Source of the DNA: an uncultured Fodinibius sp.
GTDB taxonomy: Bacteria > Bacteroidota > Rhodothermia > Balneolales > Balneolaceae
Direction of reading: 5' to 3'
Length of the DNA stretch: 64,000 nt
NCBI GenBank assembly: GCA_913056455.1
Contig: CAJXMJ010000001.1
Location: 1,426,001-1,490,000 of the forward strand
Under the pieces are notes generated by a model. The model ran no database searches, was not told where the DNA came from, and saw only the letters and a program-made list of their open reading frames with translations. The position numbers were made by a program, and so were the translations under genes. Of this stretch, positions 52,979-62,466 are shown piece after piece (the stretch's first letter is position 1; each line of letters opens with the position of its first letter).

Positions 52979-54307
52979 ATGTTTATTAAAAAATTACCAC
53001 ATCTACTTGTAACATTGCTCGCGGCGATATTAATAGGTTGCGGAACTTCAAACCCATTAGCCGACGAAGCGCAAAACAATCTTAAAAATCAGGATTTCGA
53101 AGCCGCAATTTCTTCAGCTGAAAAATCCATTGAAAAGTATCCCGGTGATCCTTTAGGATATTATTACAAAGCCGTTGCACTTGGTGAACTCGGTCGTTCT
53201 AAGGAAGACCCTACCGAGCGAACTGAATATTATAAACAAATGAACAATGCTTTTGAAACCGCAAAAAGTGTTGCTGACACTTCTGAAAACGTACCCGGCG
53301 AAATAAATAATATTTCCGGAGTTAAGGTCGCCATTTGGCAAACTGAATTTCGACGCGGTGTTGATCTTGCTACAAATGACAGTGTGAGGAGCTCCGTAGA
53401 GAACCCAATGGAGCAGTCATTGCATCATCTGCGCAATGCTACTAAAGTTCAACCAGATAGCGCCAGCTCTTGGAATGTTCTTGCCCAAATTGCAGCAAGA
53501 AACAATGAATTTGAAGAAGCTGTCTCTTCCAAAGAGAAGTACATGAAGATAATCCCTGAGTCAAAAATTGATACGGTAGATTATCTACACTTGGGCAACT
53601 ACTATTATAATTTAGACAAACATGACAAAGTAGTAGAAGTTTTCGAAGATGGACAAGAACGGTATCCCGGGAGTGAACGCATTGCTTCTGCTCTTGCTGA
53701 CGCCTACGGAAGAGTTGGAAAAGATCAAAAAGCAATTTCTACTCTTGAAAAACTTGTTGAGCAGGACCCTGAAAATCCACAATACCGATTGGTCATGGGT
53801 ACCAAGATCTATCAACAAGCAATGCGGATCAGAGATACCTTGGGTACCAATTCGCAAGAAATCATGAAACTGCAAAAGAAGTTCAACCAGGCAGATCAAT
53901 CTAAAAAGGATGAAATAAAGAGTAAGATTGAATCTCTCAGCAGTGAAAATGAACAGCTGATGGACGAAATGGTTGAGCTAACTGACAGAGCGGAAAAAGA
54001 AATAAAAGTTGCTCTTGAGCATCGTCCTAATGATCCTGCAGCCTATGAAACGCTGGGTGTTATTTATCAAAATAAAGCTAAAACCTATTTTGACCGACGT
54101 AACCGCACAGCAGATAACGAAGAAGCAGCAAGGCTTGACAAAATCGGAAAAGAAAATATTCGTCAAGCCATGAAGTATTACGAAAAAGCTGTTGAGCTTG
54201 ATCCGGACAACGAAAGCTACTGGAGAAGCTTATTCCAGATTTACACCTTCTTAGGTATGGATGAAAAGGCACAAGAAGCGATGGAAAAAGCGGGAATGGA
54301 GGAATAA
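52979..54307 (+). CDS. TPR lipoprotein 1
   Basis: This 442-residue protein has a lipoprotein signal (lipobox LIGC, Cys at 22) and tetratricopeptide repeats in two sets. The first covers about 35-80 (NQDFEAAISSAEKSIEKYPG) and continues to 275 (AISTLEKLVEQDPENPQYRL). After a coiled coil (about 285-340) more repeats follow to the C-terminus (AMKYYEKAVELDPDNESYWR). It would act as an envelope scaffold. It is a paralogue of the next gene in the same orientation. Confidence 0.8.
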   Translation: MFIKKLPHLLVTLLAAILIGCGTSNPLADEAQNNLKNQDFEAAISSAEKSIEKYPGDPLGYYYKAVALGELGRSKEDPTERTEYYKQMNNAFETAKSVADTSENVPGEINNISGVKVAIWQTEFRRGVDLATNDSVRSSVENPMEQSLHHLRNATKVQPDSASSWNVLAQIAARNNEFEEAVSSKEKYMKIIPESKIDTVDYLHLGNYYYNLDKHDKVVEVFEDGQERYPGSERIASALADAYGRVGKDQKAISTLEKLVEQDPENPQYRLVMGTKIYQQAMRIRDTLGTNSQEIMKLQKKFNQADQSKKDEIKSKIESLSSENEQLMDEMVELTDRAEKEIKVALEHRPNDPAAYETLGVIYQNKAKTYFDRRNRTADNEEAARLDKIGKENIRQAMKYYEKAVELDPDNESYWRSLFQIYTFLGMDEKAQEAMEKAGMEE

Positions 54308-54344
54308 TAAACCCCCTATAATTTAACAACCTACCAATTTCTTT

Positions 54345-55565
54345 ATGATTCATTATTACACCCGAATTGCAAGCTTAGTGCTTGCATTCGGGTTCTTTAT
54401 TAGTTGCTCTACACTACAATCCTCAAATCAAAAATCTGCTTCCTCTGAAAACCTTTCTGAACAGCAGATTCAACGGCAAATAAAATCTCTGGATGAGAAT
54501 ATTTCCTCAAATCCTGAGCAAGCTGATTTATATTTCCAAAAGGGTAAGCTCCTTACAAAACTTGCTCAAAAGAAAGGAAACCCTTCTGAACGTGTCTCTC
54601 CGTATACCAGTGCTCGTCAGGTTTTAGACCGGGCCTCGGCACTATATGGTGATGCTACAAACTCAAAAGATAAGGTCAACGATTTACTCAATGTAACTTG
54701 GAGCTTAGAACATAATCAGGGCGTTAAATTACTGCAGGGAGAAAACAAAGAACAGCCCAATTATGACGGGGCTGCTGCTCATTTCAACAATGCAACTGTC
54801 ATTATTCCTGATAGCTCCATCTCTTACACAATGAAGGCACGTGCCTTATACAGAGGACAACATCCACAAGAAGCGATTCAAACGTTAGAAAAGGCCCAGC
54901 GAACCATTGATAACCCGCCTGCTCTCCTTTTAGAACAGTTGGCGTATTTATACCTGAAAAATGACACTCCCAAAAAAGCTATAAGGGTTTATGAACAAGC
55001 TGAATCCTTTTCAAATAACAACCTGAATTTACTTCATGGACTTTCGAATGCTTATATTAATGCAGGAAAGCATCAGAAAGCAATAGACATATTAAAACAG
55101 CTGATTAAGAATGAACCGCAGAATATAATTTATGGCCAATCCTTGGCTACTGAATTATATTTTTTAGGGAAATCAAAACTGGACTCTGTTGCTAATACAC
55201 TGAAAAATGGCAATGCATTTGATAAAACAGCACTTGACAGTGCGAGCACCCTATTGACCAAGGCCGAAGAACAATTTAATCAGATTTCTAACGTGAATCC
55301 GGGGAATCTTGAGATTCAAGAACGCACTGCTACTTTTTACTATAATAGTGCTTCGCAATATCAAAAGATTATGCCATTAGTATCGGAGGAACATCAACCC
55401 CGACTGCGAGAAAAAATAAAGCAATATTTATCAGCTTCGATTCCCCTTTTTGAAAACCTTGTCGAACAAGATCAGAAGAACCAAAAGGTCTGGGAAAAAC
55501 TTTTTCGGGCTTACTCTATTTTGGGAATGGAGCAGGAAGCAGAAAATGCAAAGGCTAATTTATAA
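54345..55565 (+). CDS. TPR lipoprotein 2
   Basis: This 406-residue protein has a lipoprotein-type signal (FFISC, Cys at 21) and TPR-like repeats with the same layout as the preceding protein: QADLYFQKGKLLTKLAQKKG, then AIQTLEKAQRTIDNPP and AIDILKQLIKNEPQNIIYG. The C-termini are alike (WRSLFQIYTFLGMDEKAQEA in one, WEKLFRAYSILGMEQEAENA here), which shows ancient tandem duplication. It starts 37 bases after its paralogue. Function unknown. Confidence 0.8.
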   Translation: MIHYYTRIASLVLAFGFFISCSTLQSSNQKSASSENLSEQQIQRQIKSLDENISSNPEQADLYFQKGKLLTKLAQKKGNPSERVSPYTSARQVLDRASALYGDATNSKDKVNDLLNVTWSLEHNQGVKLLQGENKEQPNYDGAAAHFNNATVIIPDSSISYTMKARALYRGQHPQEAIQTLEKAQRTIDNPPALLLEQLAYLYLKNDTPKKAIRVYEQAESFSNNNLNLLHGLSNAYINAGKHQKAIDILKQLIKNEPQNIIYGQSLATELYFLGKSKLDSVANTLKNGNAFDKTALDSASTLLTKAEEQFNQISNVNPGNLEIQERTATFYYNSASQYQKIMPLVSEEHQPRLREKIKQYLSASIPLFENLVEQDQKNQKVWEKLFRAYSILGMEQEAENAKANL

Positions 55566-55577
55566 TACTTTCCAGCA

Positions 55578-56717
55578 ATGAAATTCAACACCAAAGCGAT
55601 TCACGCAGGACAAGAACCGGAAGAAACTTCTGGAGCTGTTATGCCTCCAATCTTCCAAACGTCAACATACGCTCAAGAAGCACCCAATGTGCACAAGGGA
55701 TACGATTATGCCCGAGTAGGCAATCCCACTCGCACGGCTCTTGAAAAACTCATAGCCGGACTGGAAAATGCTGATGAATGTGCTTGTTTTGCCAGCGGTT
55801 GCGCTGCAATGGATGCGGTTCTTAAGATGTTCCGACCCGGAGATCAAATTATTGCCTCAAATGATCTTTATGGGGGTACGTATCGATTGTTTACAAAAGT
55901 ATTTGCTCCATACGGTATCGATTTCACATTTGTGGATATGACTGATATCAACAATGTCAAAGATGCTGCCACCGAGAATGCAAAACTTCTCTGGATTGAA
56001 ACCCCAACGAATCCATTACTGCGGGTTGTAGATATTGAAGAGCTTACAAACTTTGCTCAAAAGCAGGATATTTTATCACTCGTTGATAACACATTTGCAT
56101 CCCCCTACTTGCAACAACCTCTTGAGCTGGGGGCTGACATGGTACTTCACTCGACCACTAAATATTTAGGCGGTCATTCCGATGTTATCGGAGGAGCTGT
56201 AGCCACTTCAAATGAAGCAATTATGGAACAGCTTCGATTTCAAGTAAAAACAACAGGAGCCGTTCCCGGTCCAATGGATTGCTATCTAACTTTGCGAGGA
56301 ATAAAAACATTGTCAGTTCGCGTACAACAATCCGTAGATAATGCAAAAAAAGTTGCATCATTTTTAGATGATCATCCCGATGTTGACGAAGTTATTTATC
56401 CCGGACTGAAAAGTCACCAACAACACGACATTGCAAAAAAGCAGATGAGCGATTTTGGTGGTATGGTTTCATTCTCTTTAAAGAATGATTCCATGGAAAA
56501 GGCTCAGGAATTTATGAGTAGAACAACGATTTTTACCTTAGCTGAAAGCCTTGGGGGCGTTGAGTCACTAATCAGCCATCCCGCTTCAATGACGCATGGA
56601 TCAATCCCCAAAGAAGTTCGAGAAAAAGCGGGACTCAAAGATTCGTTAATCCGACTTTCGGTTGGTATTGAAGATGCCGACGATCTTGTAGAAGATCTGG
56701 AACAGGCTTTTGAATAA
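55578..56717 (+). CDS. PLP-dependent trans-sulfuration enzyme (cystathionine gamma-synthase/lyase-like)
   Basis: This 379-residue protein has the Cys/Met-metabolism fold: TKAIHAGQEPEETSGAVMPP at the start, YDYARVGNPTRTALEKLIAG, and the PLP Lys195 in STTKYLGGHSD. The C-terminal SLGGVESLISHPASMTH is typical of cystathionine gamma-synthase (MetB) and gamma-lyase. The two cannot be separated by eye, so no symbol is assigned. It starts 12 bases after the TPR lipoprotein stop. Confidence 0.9.
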   Translation: MKFNTKAIHAGQEPEETSGAVMPPIFQTSTYAQEAPNVHKGYDYARVGNPTRTALEKLIAGLENADECACFASGCAAMDAVLKMFRPGDQIIASNDLYGGTYRLFTKVFAPYGIDFTFVDMTDINNVKDAATENAKLLWIETPTNPLLRVVDIEELTNFAQKQDILSLVDNTFASPYLQQPLELGADMVLHSTTKYLGGHSDVIGGAVATSNEAIMEQLRFQVKTTGAVPGPMDCYLTLRGIKTLSVRVQQSVDNAKKVASFLDDHPDVDEVIYPGLKSHQQHDIAKKQMSDFGGMVSFSLKNDSMEKAQEFMSRTTIFTLAESLGGVESLISHPASMTHGSIPKEVREKAGLKDSLIRLSVGIEDADDLVEDLEQAFE

Positions 56718-56763
56718 ATTCCAGGTCACCAACAAATTCATAACCTAAAAAGTAGATTAAATT

Positions 56764-57945
56764 ATGCGTAATGTAGTTATTGTTGATGCCAAACGGACGC
56801 CAGTAGGTTCTTTCGGTGGAAGCTTATCCTCATTCTCGGCACCAGAATTAGGAGCGGCGACTATTACTGAATTGATGAAATCATCCGGGGTTAGCCCCGA
56901 ACAGATTCAAGAAGTGGTTTTTGGAAATGTACTCACAGCCGGTGTTGGACAAGCTCCTGCACGTCAGGCGGCATTAAAGGCCGGACTTTCTGAGCTTACT
57001 CCCGCAACAGCAGTCAATAAAGTATGTGCTTCGGGCATGAAAGCTATTATGATTGCCGCCAATCAAATTCAGCTCGAAGAAGCCGATGTTATTGTTGCCG
57101 GAGGAATGGAAAGCATGAGCAATGTCCCCTACTATCTGAATAAACATCGTTTTGGATCTAAATTGGGGCATTCCGAAGCTCAAGACGGGATCATCAGAGA
57201 TGGTCTGTGGGATGTCTATAATGATTTCCACATGGGTAATGCAGCGGAAATTTGTGCCCGTGAATGCAATATCAGCCGTGAGGAACAAGATGAGTTTGCC
57301 ATCACCTCTTACAAACGAGCTATTAAGGCCCATGAAGAGGGTTATTTTGATGATGAAATCATCGAGATGAAAGTAAAAGATCGGAAGGGCAATGTATCTA
57401 AAGTTACAATGGATGAGGAGCTCAAGCGAATTAACTACGACAAAGTACCTAAGCTGAATCCTGTATTTGAAAAGGATGGAACCGTAACTCCTGCTAACGC
57501 GAGCAGTATCAATGACGGCGCTGCAGCTGTGCTTTTAATGAGCGAAGAAAAAGCTGAAGAACTTGGATTTACACCACTGGCTCGCATAGTAAGTCAGGCA
57601 AGTGCAGCAAAACAACCGGAATGGTTTACCACTGCTCCTGCCGATGCCATGCCCAAAGCAATGAAAAGAGCCAATATTGAGAAGGATGAAATCAACCTTT
57701 TTGAAATTAATGAAGCTTTTTCTGTGGTCTCTCTTGCTAATGAGCAAATTTTAGAGCTCAATCCGGAAAAAGTAAATATTCATGGTGGAGCAGTTAGTAT
57801 TGGTCACCCAATCGGCTGTTCGGGAGCACGAATTATTGTAACGCTACTTCACGCTCTCAAACGTACAGAAGGACGTTATGGATGTGCCGGTATTTGTAAC
57901 GGCGGCGGTGGAGCCTCAGCAATGGTTCTTGAGATGCTTAATTAA
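56764..57945 (+). CDS. Acetyl-CoA acetyltransferase (thiolase)
   Basis: This 393-residue thiolase has the complete catalytic set: Cys88 in NKVCASGMK, His348 in SIGHPIGCSGARI and Cys378 in GCAGICNGGGG. The start VVIVDAKRTPVGSFGGSLSS and length are those of biosynthetic thiolases (AtoB/PhaA type). It condenses two acetyl-CoA or works in reverse in fatty-acid or ketone-body use. A terminator follows at 57963. Confidence 0.95.
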   Translation: MRNVVIVDAKRTPVGSFGGSLSSFSAPELGAATITELMKSSGVSPEQIQEVVFGNVLTAGVGQAPARQAALKAGLSELTPATAVNKVCASGMKAIMIAANQIQLEEADVIVAGGMESMSNVPYYLNKHRFGSKLGHSEAQDGIIRDGLWDVYNDFHMGNAAEICARECNISREEQDEFAITSYKRAIKAHEEGYFDDEIIEMKVKDRKGNVSKVTMDEELKRINYDKVPKLNPVFEKDGTVTPANASSINDGAAAVLLMSEEKAEELGFTPLARIVSQASAAKQPEWFTTAPADAMPKAMKRANIEKDEINLFEINEAFSVVSLANEQILELNPEKVNIHGGAVSIGHPIGCSGARIIVTLLHALKRTEGRYGCAGICNGGGGASAMVLEMLN

Positions 57946-57962
57946 AATCCATTAAGAAACCC

Positions 57963-57997
57963 AAAGCAGGATGAACTATTTCATCCTGCTTTTTTAT
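57963..57997 (+). terminator. Terminator of the thiolase gene
   Basis: AAAGCAGGATGAA (57963-57975), a 4-base loop and TTCATCCTGCTTT (57980-57992) make a 13-bp stem followed by a T-run. It lies 17 bases after the thiolase stop. Confidence 0.93.
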
Positions 57998-58103
57998 TTT
58001 TCATTTATTCTGATAACTTTATATCAGGAATTGTAGTCTTACAACATATATATTGCTATTTTCTGTTTAAATCCTGAATGTACTTCTATCAACCGATTTT
58101 GTT

Positions 58104-59207
58104 ATGATTAAGAAAGCATTACCCACTTTTGCCCTTCTACTGCTCTTGACAGGTTTATCACATGCCCAGGTAGGTATTACTTCGGTGCCATTTTTACAAA
58201 TCGAACCCGATTCTCGGGCCGCCGGAATGGGCAATACCGGTGTCGCTATAGCCGATAATGCCTCCGCAATCTTCTGGAACCCTGCCGGACTTGGATTTCA
58301 AAAGGGAAATCAAATCAATTTTACCCACAGTGAATGGCTTCCCCAGTTTAATGCTGATTTATTTTATGATTACCTGGGCGGTAAGTATCACGTAGAAGGT
58401 ATTGGTACCTTTGGCGGACATGTTACCTTTTTAAACTTGGGCGAACAGGAAAGACGGGGAGATGAAGGGCAACCACTTGGTAGGTTTAACAGTCATGAAT
58501 TAGCAGCCGGTTTGTCTTATGGTCTCAAGCTGAACGAGAATTGGTCCGTCGGTTCTGGAGTCAGATTCATATATAGCAGTCTTGCAGATGGGCAAGTTAG
58601 CCAACAATCCATAAATCCGGGATCCAGTGTGGGCGTTGATCTTGCCGCCATGTACAAATCAAACAGTTTTAAGTTTATCGGTAACGACGCCAATATTAAT
58701 GCTGGATTAAATATCTCAAATATTGGTCCAGGTGTAAACTATACTGATAATGCCCAAAAAGATCCTCTGCCAACCATGTTCCGTATTGGATGGGCATTTA
58801 ATACCAATCTTGATGAGAACGGTATCCACAAATTGACGATTGCTAATGATATTTCGAAGGTCATGGCCCGTCTCGACTCTGAGGGAAAACCCAAAGGAGT
58901 TGTTAATTCTCTCTTTTCATCCTGGGGAAGCTTTACTCGTAATACCGGAACCGGAGAGGTTACCCTTTCCCTTCCCGAACAACTTATGTACGCAGTAGGT
59001 ACAGAATATTGGTATAATGACCTTTTTGCGATACGTGGCGGGTACTATTATGAGGATCCCAATAATGGAGATCGACAATACATGACATTAGGTGCTGGAA
59101 TCCGATACAAATTCGTAGGAGTGGATTTTAGCTATATTAATACACTCGGCGCTGAAAACCACCCTCTTGCTAATACAACCCGTTTTGGTTTGCTCTTAAA
59201 CTTCTAA
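58104..59207 (+). CDS. PorV/PorQ family outer-membrane beta-barrel protein
   Basis: This 367-residue protein has a signal peptide (cleavage after LSHAQ, about 22) and the family start SVPFLQIEPDSRAAGMGNTG and VAIADNASAIFWNPAGLGFQ. The rest is a 14-stranded FadL-like barrel pattern ending with TTRFGLLLNF. Members include PorV, the outer-membrane component that shuttles cargo of the type IX secretion system, and PorQ-like proteins in genomes without T9SS. Whether this organism has T9SS cannot be told from the window. Confidence 0.85.
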   Translation: MIKKALPTFALLLLLTGLSHAQVGITSVPFLQIEPDSRAAGMGNTGVAIADNASAIFWNPAGLGFQKGNQINFTHSEWLPQFNADLFYDYLGGKYHVEGIGTFGGHVTFLNLGEQERRGDEGQPLGRFNSHELAAGLSYGLKLNENWSVGSGVRFIYSSLADGQVSQQSINPGSSVGVDLAAMYKSNSFKFIGNDANINAGLNISNIGPGVNYTDNAQKDPLPTMFRIGWAFNTNLDENGIHKLTIANDISKVMARLDSEGKPKGVVNSLFSSWGSFTRNTGTGEVTLSLPEQLMYAVGTEYWYNDLFAIRGGYYYEDPNNGDRQYMTLGAGIRYKFVGVDFSYINTLGAENHPLANTTRFGLLLNF

Positions 59208-59257
59208 TCTGAGCAACTGTGAGGACAGACTTTTTACAGACTAACTACCTTTTTGAT

Positions 59258-59291
59258 AAAAGCATGCTATTTGTAAGCATGCTTTTGTTTT
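59258..59291 (+). terminator. Stem-loop after the porV-like gene
   Basis: AAAAGCATGC (59258-59267) pairs with GCATGCTTTT (59277-59286) over 10 bp, followed by GTTTTT. It lies 51 bases after the PorV-type stop. Confidence 0.75.
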
Positions 59292-59382
59292 TGGGCCTCG
59301 TATCATTTTACGCAACCCGAGAACCCTTTAATAATATAGAATCTGTCAGTTTAGACCGCGAAACCTATTTTGGTTAAATATC

Positions 59383-59604
59383 TTGAACAACTCAAACAAT
59401 AGTCATAATTACGATCTTGAGTGCATCCAACGTAAAACCGCCGAATACAATCCCGACAGCAACTGGCCAAAAGTAGGTGTTAAGCTTCTGCGCAATGTGG
59501 AACGCAATACCCTATTTATATACCCGTAACATATCAGAAGTAATTTTTCGGACGTTATGCCTGATTACGGTTCTCAGCAATATTATGCGTTCAACACAAA
59601 CTAA
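59383..59604 (+). pseudogene. Degenerate short-chain dehydrogenase remnant (candidate)
   Basis: In one frame this stretch reads EYNPDSNWPKVGVKLLRNVE, then RNTLFIYP, a stop (59527), and HIRSNFSDVMPDYGSQ before another stop (59602). The pattern VG-x2-LL-x2-V-x-RN-x-L-x-I, then H and an F, matches the C-terminal segment of many SDR dehydrogenases (VG-x3-L-x-G-I-x-R-N-D-x-Y-I-x-T-H-P-E). No start or Rossmann fold precedes it, so it looks like a decayed gene end. The match is by eye on a short stretch and is only suggestive. The rest of 59292-59863 holds no visible gene. Confidence 0.4.
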
Positions 59605-59863
59605 ACTGGAACAAAGGTAGAATGCCGAATAACTCTCAATTTGCGTCAAGGATCACTACAGATTTTAATAACAGATACCACCTATTAGGGAACATGGTTT
59701 CGTTTCTATTATTAAACCACATAGCATAAACTTTTAATACTTGTTTAAGGGCAACATTACAAACAACGCATGCCGGAAACAGTAACAAAATGCTTAACCT
59801 ACATTACACCTTTGTACTAAAATTCATTTTTAAGTAATACCCAAAGAATCATATTTTTAGCAT

Positions 59864-60685
59864 ATGTGGACACAAATAAAATCATTACTCACAAATAAAA
59901 TATTTTACCTAGGATTGGGAGGTTTAATTGCGGCCGGAGCCCTGTTTCTCACCCTACTGGATTTTGTAATTATGCCGGCCTACACCAATTACAATGAAGG
60001 GGTTACTGTTCCCGACATTACAGAAGTTTCATTAGAAGAAGCTCAGGAACGCCTTACTTCTTACGGATTACGATACGAAGTTTCAGAACGTCGATCGAAC
60101 TCCGCTTATCCAGCTGATTATGTGATCGATCAAATGCCGGCAGCTGCAGAAATTGTGAAGCCGAATCGAAAAGTATATCTCACTGTTAATACAGAAACGA
60201 ATCCCACCGTTCAAGTCCCAAAAGTAGTAGACTTATCACTCCGTAACGCTCGGATCCAGCTCGAAAATTACGGGCTGCGCGTAGGTACTATAAGCTATGA
60301 ATCATCCCGCTTTAAGAATGTTGTGCTACGACAGTCGGTACCGGCCAACAATGTTGTACCTAAGGGTACCATGGTAGATTTAGCGGTAAGCGACGGTCTT
60401 GGTGAAAAAATGGTAGATATCCCCAATATTAAGGGATTACGTCTATCTGAGGCACAACAGAAATTACAAAAAGTAGGTTTACGTATTGGTGAGATCCGAT
60501 TTCAACCGAGTAAAGAATTTGATCCTAACGTCATCATCAATTACGAACCACAAAAGGACCAAATTACAGAGGGAGAAACACTAAAGCTTATTGTCTCTGA
60601 ACGATTTGAAGTAAAAGAAGAAGATGAATCCGGAGCCGTCATTGACACCTCCAACGTATCCTCACCAGAAGATAACAACAATTAA
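59864..60685 (+). CDS. PASTA-domain membrane protein
   Basis: This 273-residue protein has one N-terminal membrane helix (about 16-38) and then three PASTA repeats: VPDITEVSLEEAQERLTSYG, VPKVVDLSLRNARIQLENYG and IPNIKGLRLSEAQQKLQKVG, each about 70 residues. A short acidic end follows. PASTA domains recognise peptidoglycan fragments and occur in PBPs and Ser/Thr kinases. Here no kinase or transpeptidase is attached, so it could be a stand-alone cell-wall sensor or scaffold. It is followed 5 bases later by rpe. Confidence 0.9.
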   Translation: MWTQIKSLLTNKIFYLGLGGLIAAGALFLTLLDFVIMPAYTNYNEGVTVPDITEVSLEEAQERLTSYGLRYEVSERRSNSAYPADYVIDQMPAAAEIVKPNRKVYLTVNTETNPTVQVPKVVDLSLRNARIQLENYGLRVGTISYESSRFKNVVLRQSVPANNVVPKGTMVDLAVSDGLGEKMVDIPNIKGLRLSEAQQKLQKVGLRIGEIRFQPSKEFDPNVIINYEPQKDQITEGETLKLIVSERFEVKEEDESGAVIDTSNVSSPEDNNN

Positions 60686-60690
60686 TTGAT

Positions 60691-61377
60691 ATGGATTTTA
60701 CGCTACCTATTTTAGCCCCTTCAATTTTAGCATCCGACTATACACGCCTTGGCGAAGAAATCGATAAATGTAATCAAGCTGATATACAATGGCTACACTG
60801 CGATATCATGGATGGTCATTTTGTTCCCAACATCAGCTATGGGCCTAAATTTGTTGAATCAGCAGGAAGTTGTACAGAAGCTTTTTTAGATGTTCACTTA
60901 ATGATCGAAAATCCCGATCAATATATCGAGCGGTTTGTGGATGCCGGGGCTGATCAAATTACGGTACACCAAGAGACTTGCCCCCACTTGCATCGCACTA
61001 TCCAAAGTATCCATAATTATGGGGTTACCGCTGGAGTTGCTATAAATCCGGCGACCTCCCTTCAGACAATTGAACCTGTAATTAACGAAATAGACTTGGT
61101 TCTTCTAATGAGTGTAAATCCCGGATTTGGGGGGCAATCCTTTATTGAAAACACCTATCAGCGATTACAAAAACTAAGTGCCATGAGGGATGAATACGGT
61201 GCCGGTTTTCTTATTGAAGTGGATGGAGGCGTAAATCTCGATAATATCCAAAAAGTCACCCAATGCGGGGCGGATGTTCTTGTAGCTGGTAGCGCTGTGT
61301 TTAAAGCTAAAAACATCCCAAAGAGAATTGAAAATCTGACAGAAAAAGCAAAAATGGGAAAAGGAACAATTGCTTAA
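60691..61377 (+). CDS. rpe: Ribulose-phosphate 3-epimerase
   Basis: This 228-residue TIM-barrel enzyme has the motifs APSILASDYTRLGEEIDKC, WLHCDIMDGHFVPNISYGP, DVHLMIENPDQYI, MSVNPGFGGQSFI and EVDGGVNLDNI. These provide the metal-binding His and Asp residues for interconversion of ribulose- and xylulose-5-phosphate in the pentose phosphate pathway. Length is standard. Confidence 0.97.
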   Translation: MDFTLPILAPSILASDYTRLGEEIDKCNQADIQWLHCDIMDGHFVPNISYGPKFVESAGSCTEAFLDVHLMIENPDQYIERFVDAGADQITVHQETCPHLHRTIQSIHNYGVTAGVAINPATSLQTIEPVINEIDLVLLMSVNPGFGGQSFIENTYQRLQKLSAMRDEYGAGFLIEVDGGVNLDNIQKVTQCGADVLVAGSAVFKAKNIPKRIENLTEKAKMGKGTIA

Positions 61378-61460
61378 AGCACTTTCTGACGATTTACAAT
61401 AAATTCATACTATTTCCTTATTTTAGGGGTTCAGATTTCTAATTAAAGTAGAGGCCATTT

Positions 61461-62465
61461 ATCGCAGATCAATCGACCGTTAACGAAGAAACCTACCAAA
61501 TAAATGATGTTGAACCCGTCCTTATTTTAGGTTTTCAGGACGAGTATCTTAAAAAAATTGATGAGGCGTATCCCGATTCTAAAATTACGGCGCGGGGTAA
61601 TACCATAAAAATTTCGGGTTCCGAAGAAGACTGTGAAGAACTCTTGGAAGTTTTTAGCGAACTCGAACGTATGGCCGCACGTAATGAAGATCTTACAGAA
61701 GGTGACCTCGAAACCGTTCTCGCTCTGAAACATAGCGACCGAGAAAGCCAAAAGCCCAATCCACTTCGTGACACCCGTATATCAGGCGATTTTATTCTCA
61801 ATACCCATACCGGGGAAGCCGTTACGGCCAAAACGCCCGGACAAAAGGAGATCGTCGAAGCTGCCAACAAAAATGATATTGTATTCACAATCGGTCCTGC
61901 GGGAACGGGAAAAACGTATACCTCTGTGGCCTTGGCCGTAAGAGCACTAAAAGAACGAAAAGTCAAAAAAATTGTCTTGGCCCGACCTGCTGTTGAAGCT
62001 GGTGAAACTCTAGGATTTTTACCCGGAGATTTACGCGAAAAAATCGATCCTTACCTCCGGCCTTTGTATGATGCGCTGGAAGATATGATTGAATATGACC
62101 GATTGGAGCTTCATTTAGCCAAAAACAGTATTGAAATTGCCCCGCTGGCGTATATGCGGGGGCGAACGCTCAACAATGCTTTTGTAATTTTAGATGAAGC
62201 TCAAAACACTACCAATATGCAGATGAAGATGTTCTTGACGCGTATTGGATTTAACAGTAAAGCCATTATCACTGGAGATATCACTCAAACCGATCTTCCC
62301 CATAAACAAAAATCGGGACTTATTTCCATCCAAAAAATCCTTAAGGATATTGATGGCATTTCATTTGTTTACCTGGATGAGAACGACGTGGTTCGCCATA
62401 AATTAGTGCGTGATATTATCGAAGCCTACGACAAGTACGAAAATAAAAAGAATAAGAAATCGTAA
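61461..62465 (+). CDS. PhoH family ATPase, apparent ATC start
   Basis: The frame is open from 61452 and contains no ATG, GTG or TTG until a TTG at 61644. The N-terminal KH-like region (LILGFQDEYLKKIDEAYPDS, then KITARGNTIKISGSEEDCEE) is conserved in PhoH proteins and lies before that TTG, so the true start must be upstream. The best candidate is ATC at 61461, six bases after TAGAGG, giving 334 residues (ADQSTVNEETYQ after the first residue), the usual family length. The ATPase core has GPAGTGKTYTS (Walker A) and VILDEAQNTT (Walker B). PhoH proteins are RNA-linked ATPases. Confidence 0.85.
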   Translation: MADQSTVNEETYQINDVEPVLILGFQDEYLKKIDEAYPDSKITARGNTIKISGSEEDCEELLEVFSELERMAARNEDLTEGDLETVLALKHSDRESQKPNPLRDTRISGDFILNTHTGEAVTAKTPGQKEIVEAANKNDIVFTIGPAGTGKTYTSVALAVRALKERKVKKIVLARPAVEAGETLGFLPGDLREKIDPYLRPLYDALEDMIEYDRLELHLAKNSIEIAPLAYMRGRTLNNAFVILDEAQNTTNMQMKMFLTRIGFNSKAIITGDITQTDLPHKQKSGLISIQKILKDIDGISFVYLDENDVVRHKLVRDIIEAYDKYENKKNKKS

Positions 62466-62466
62466 C

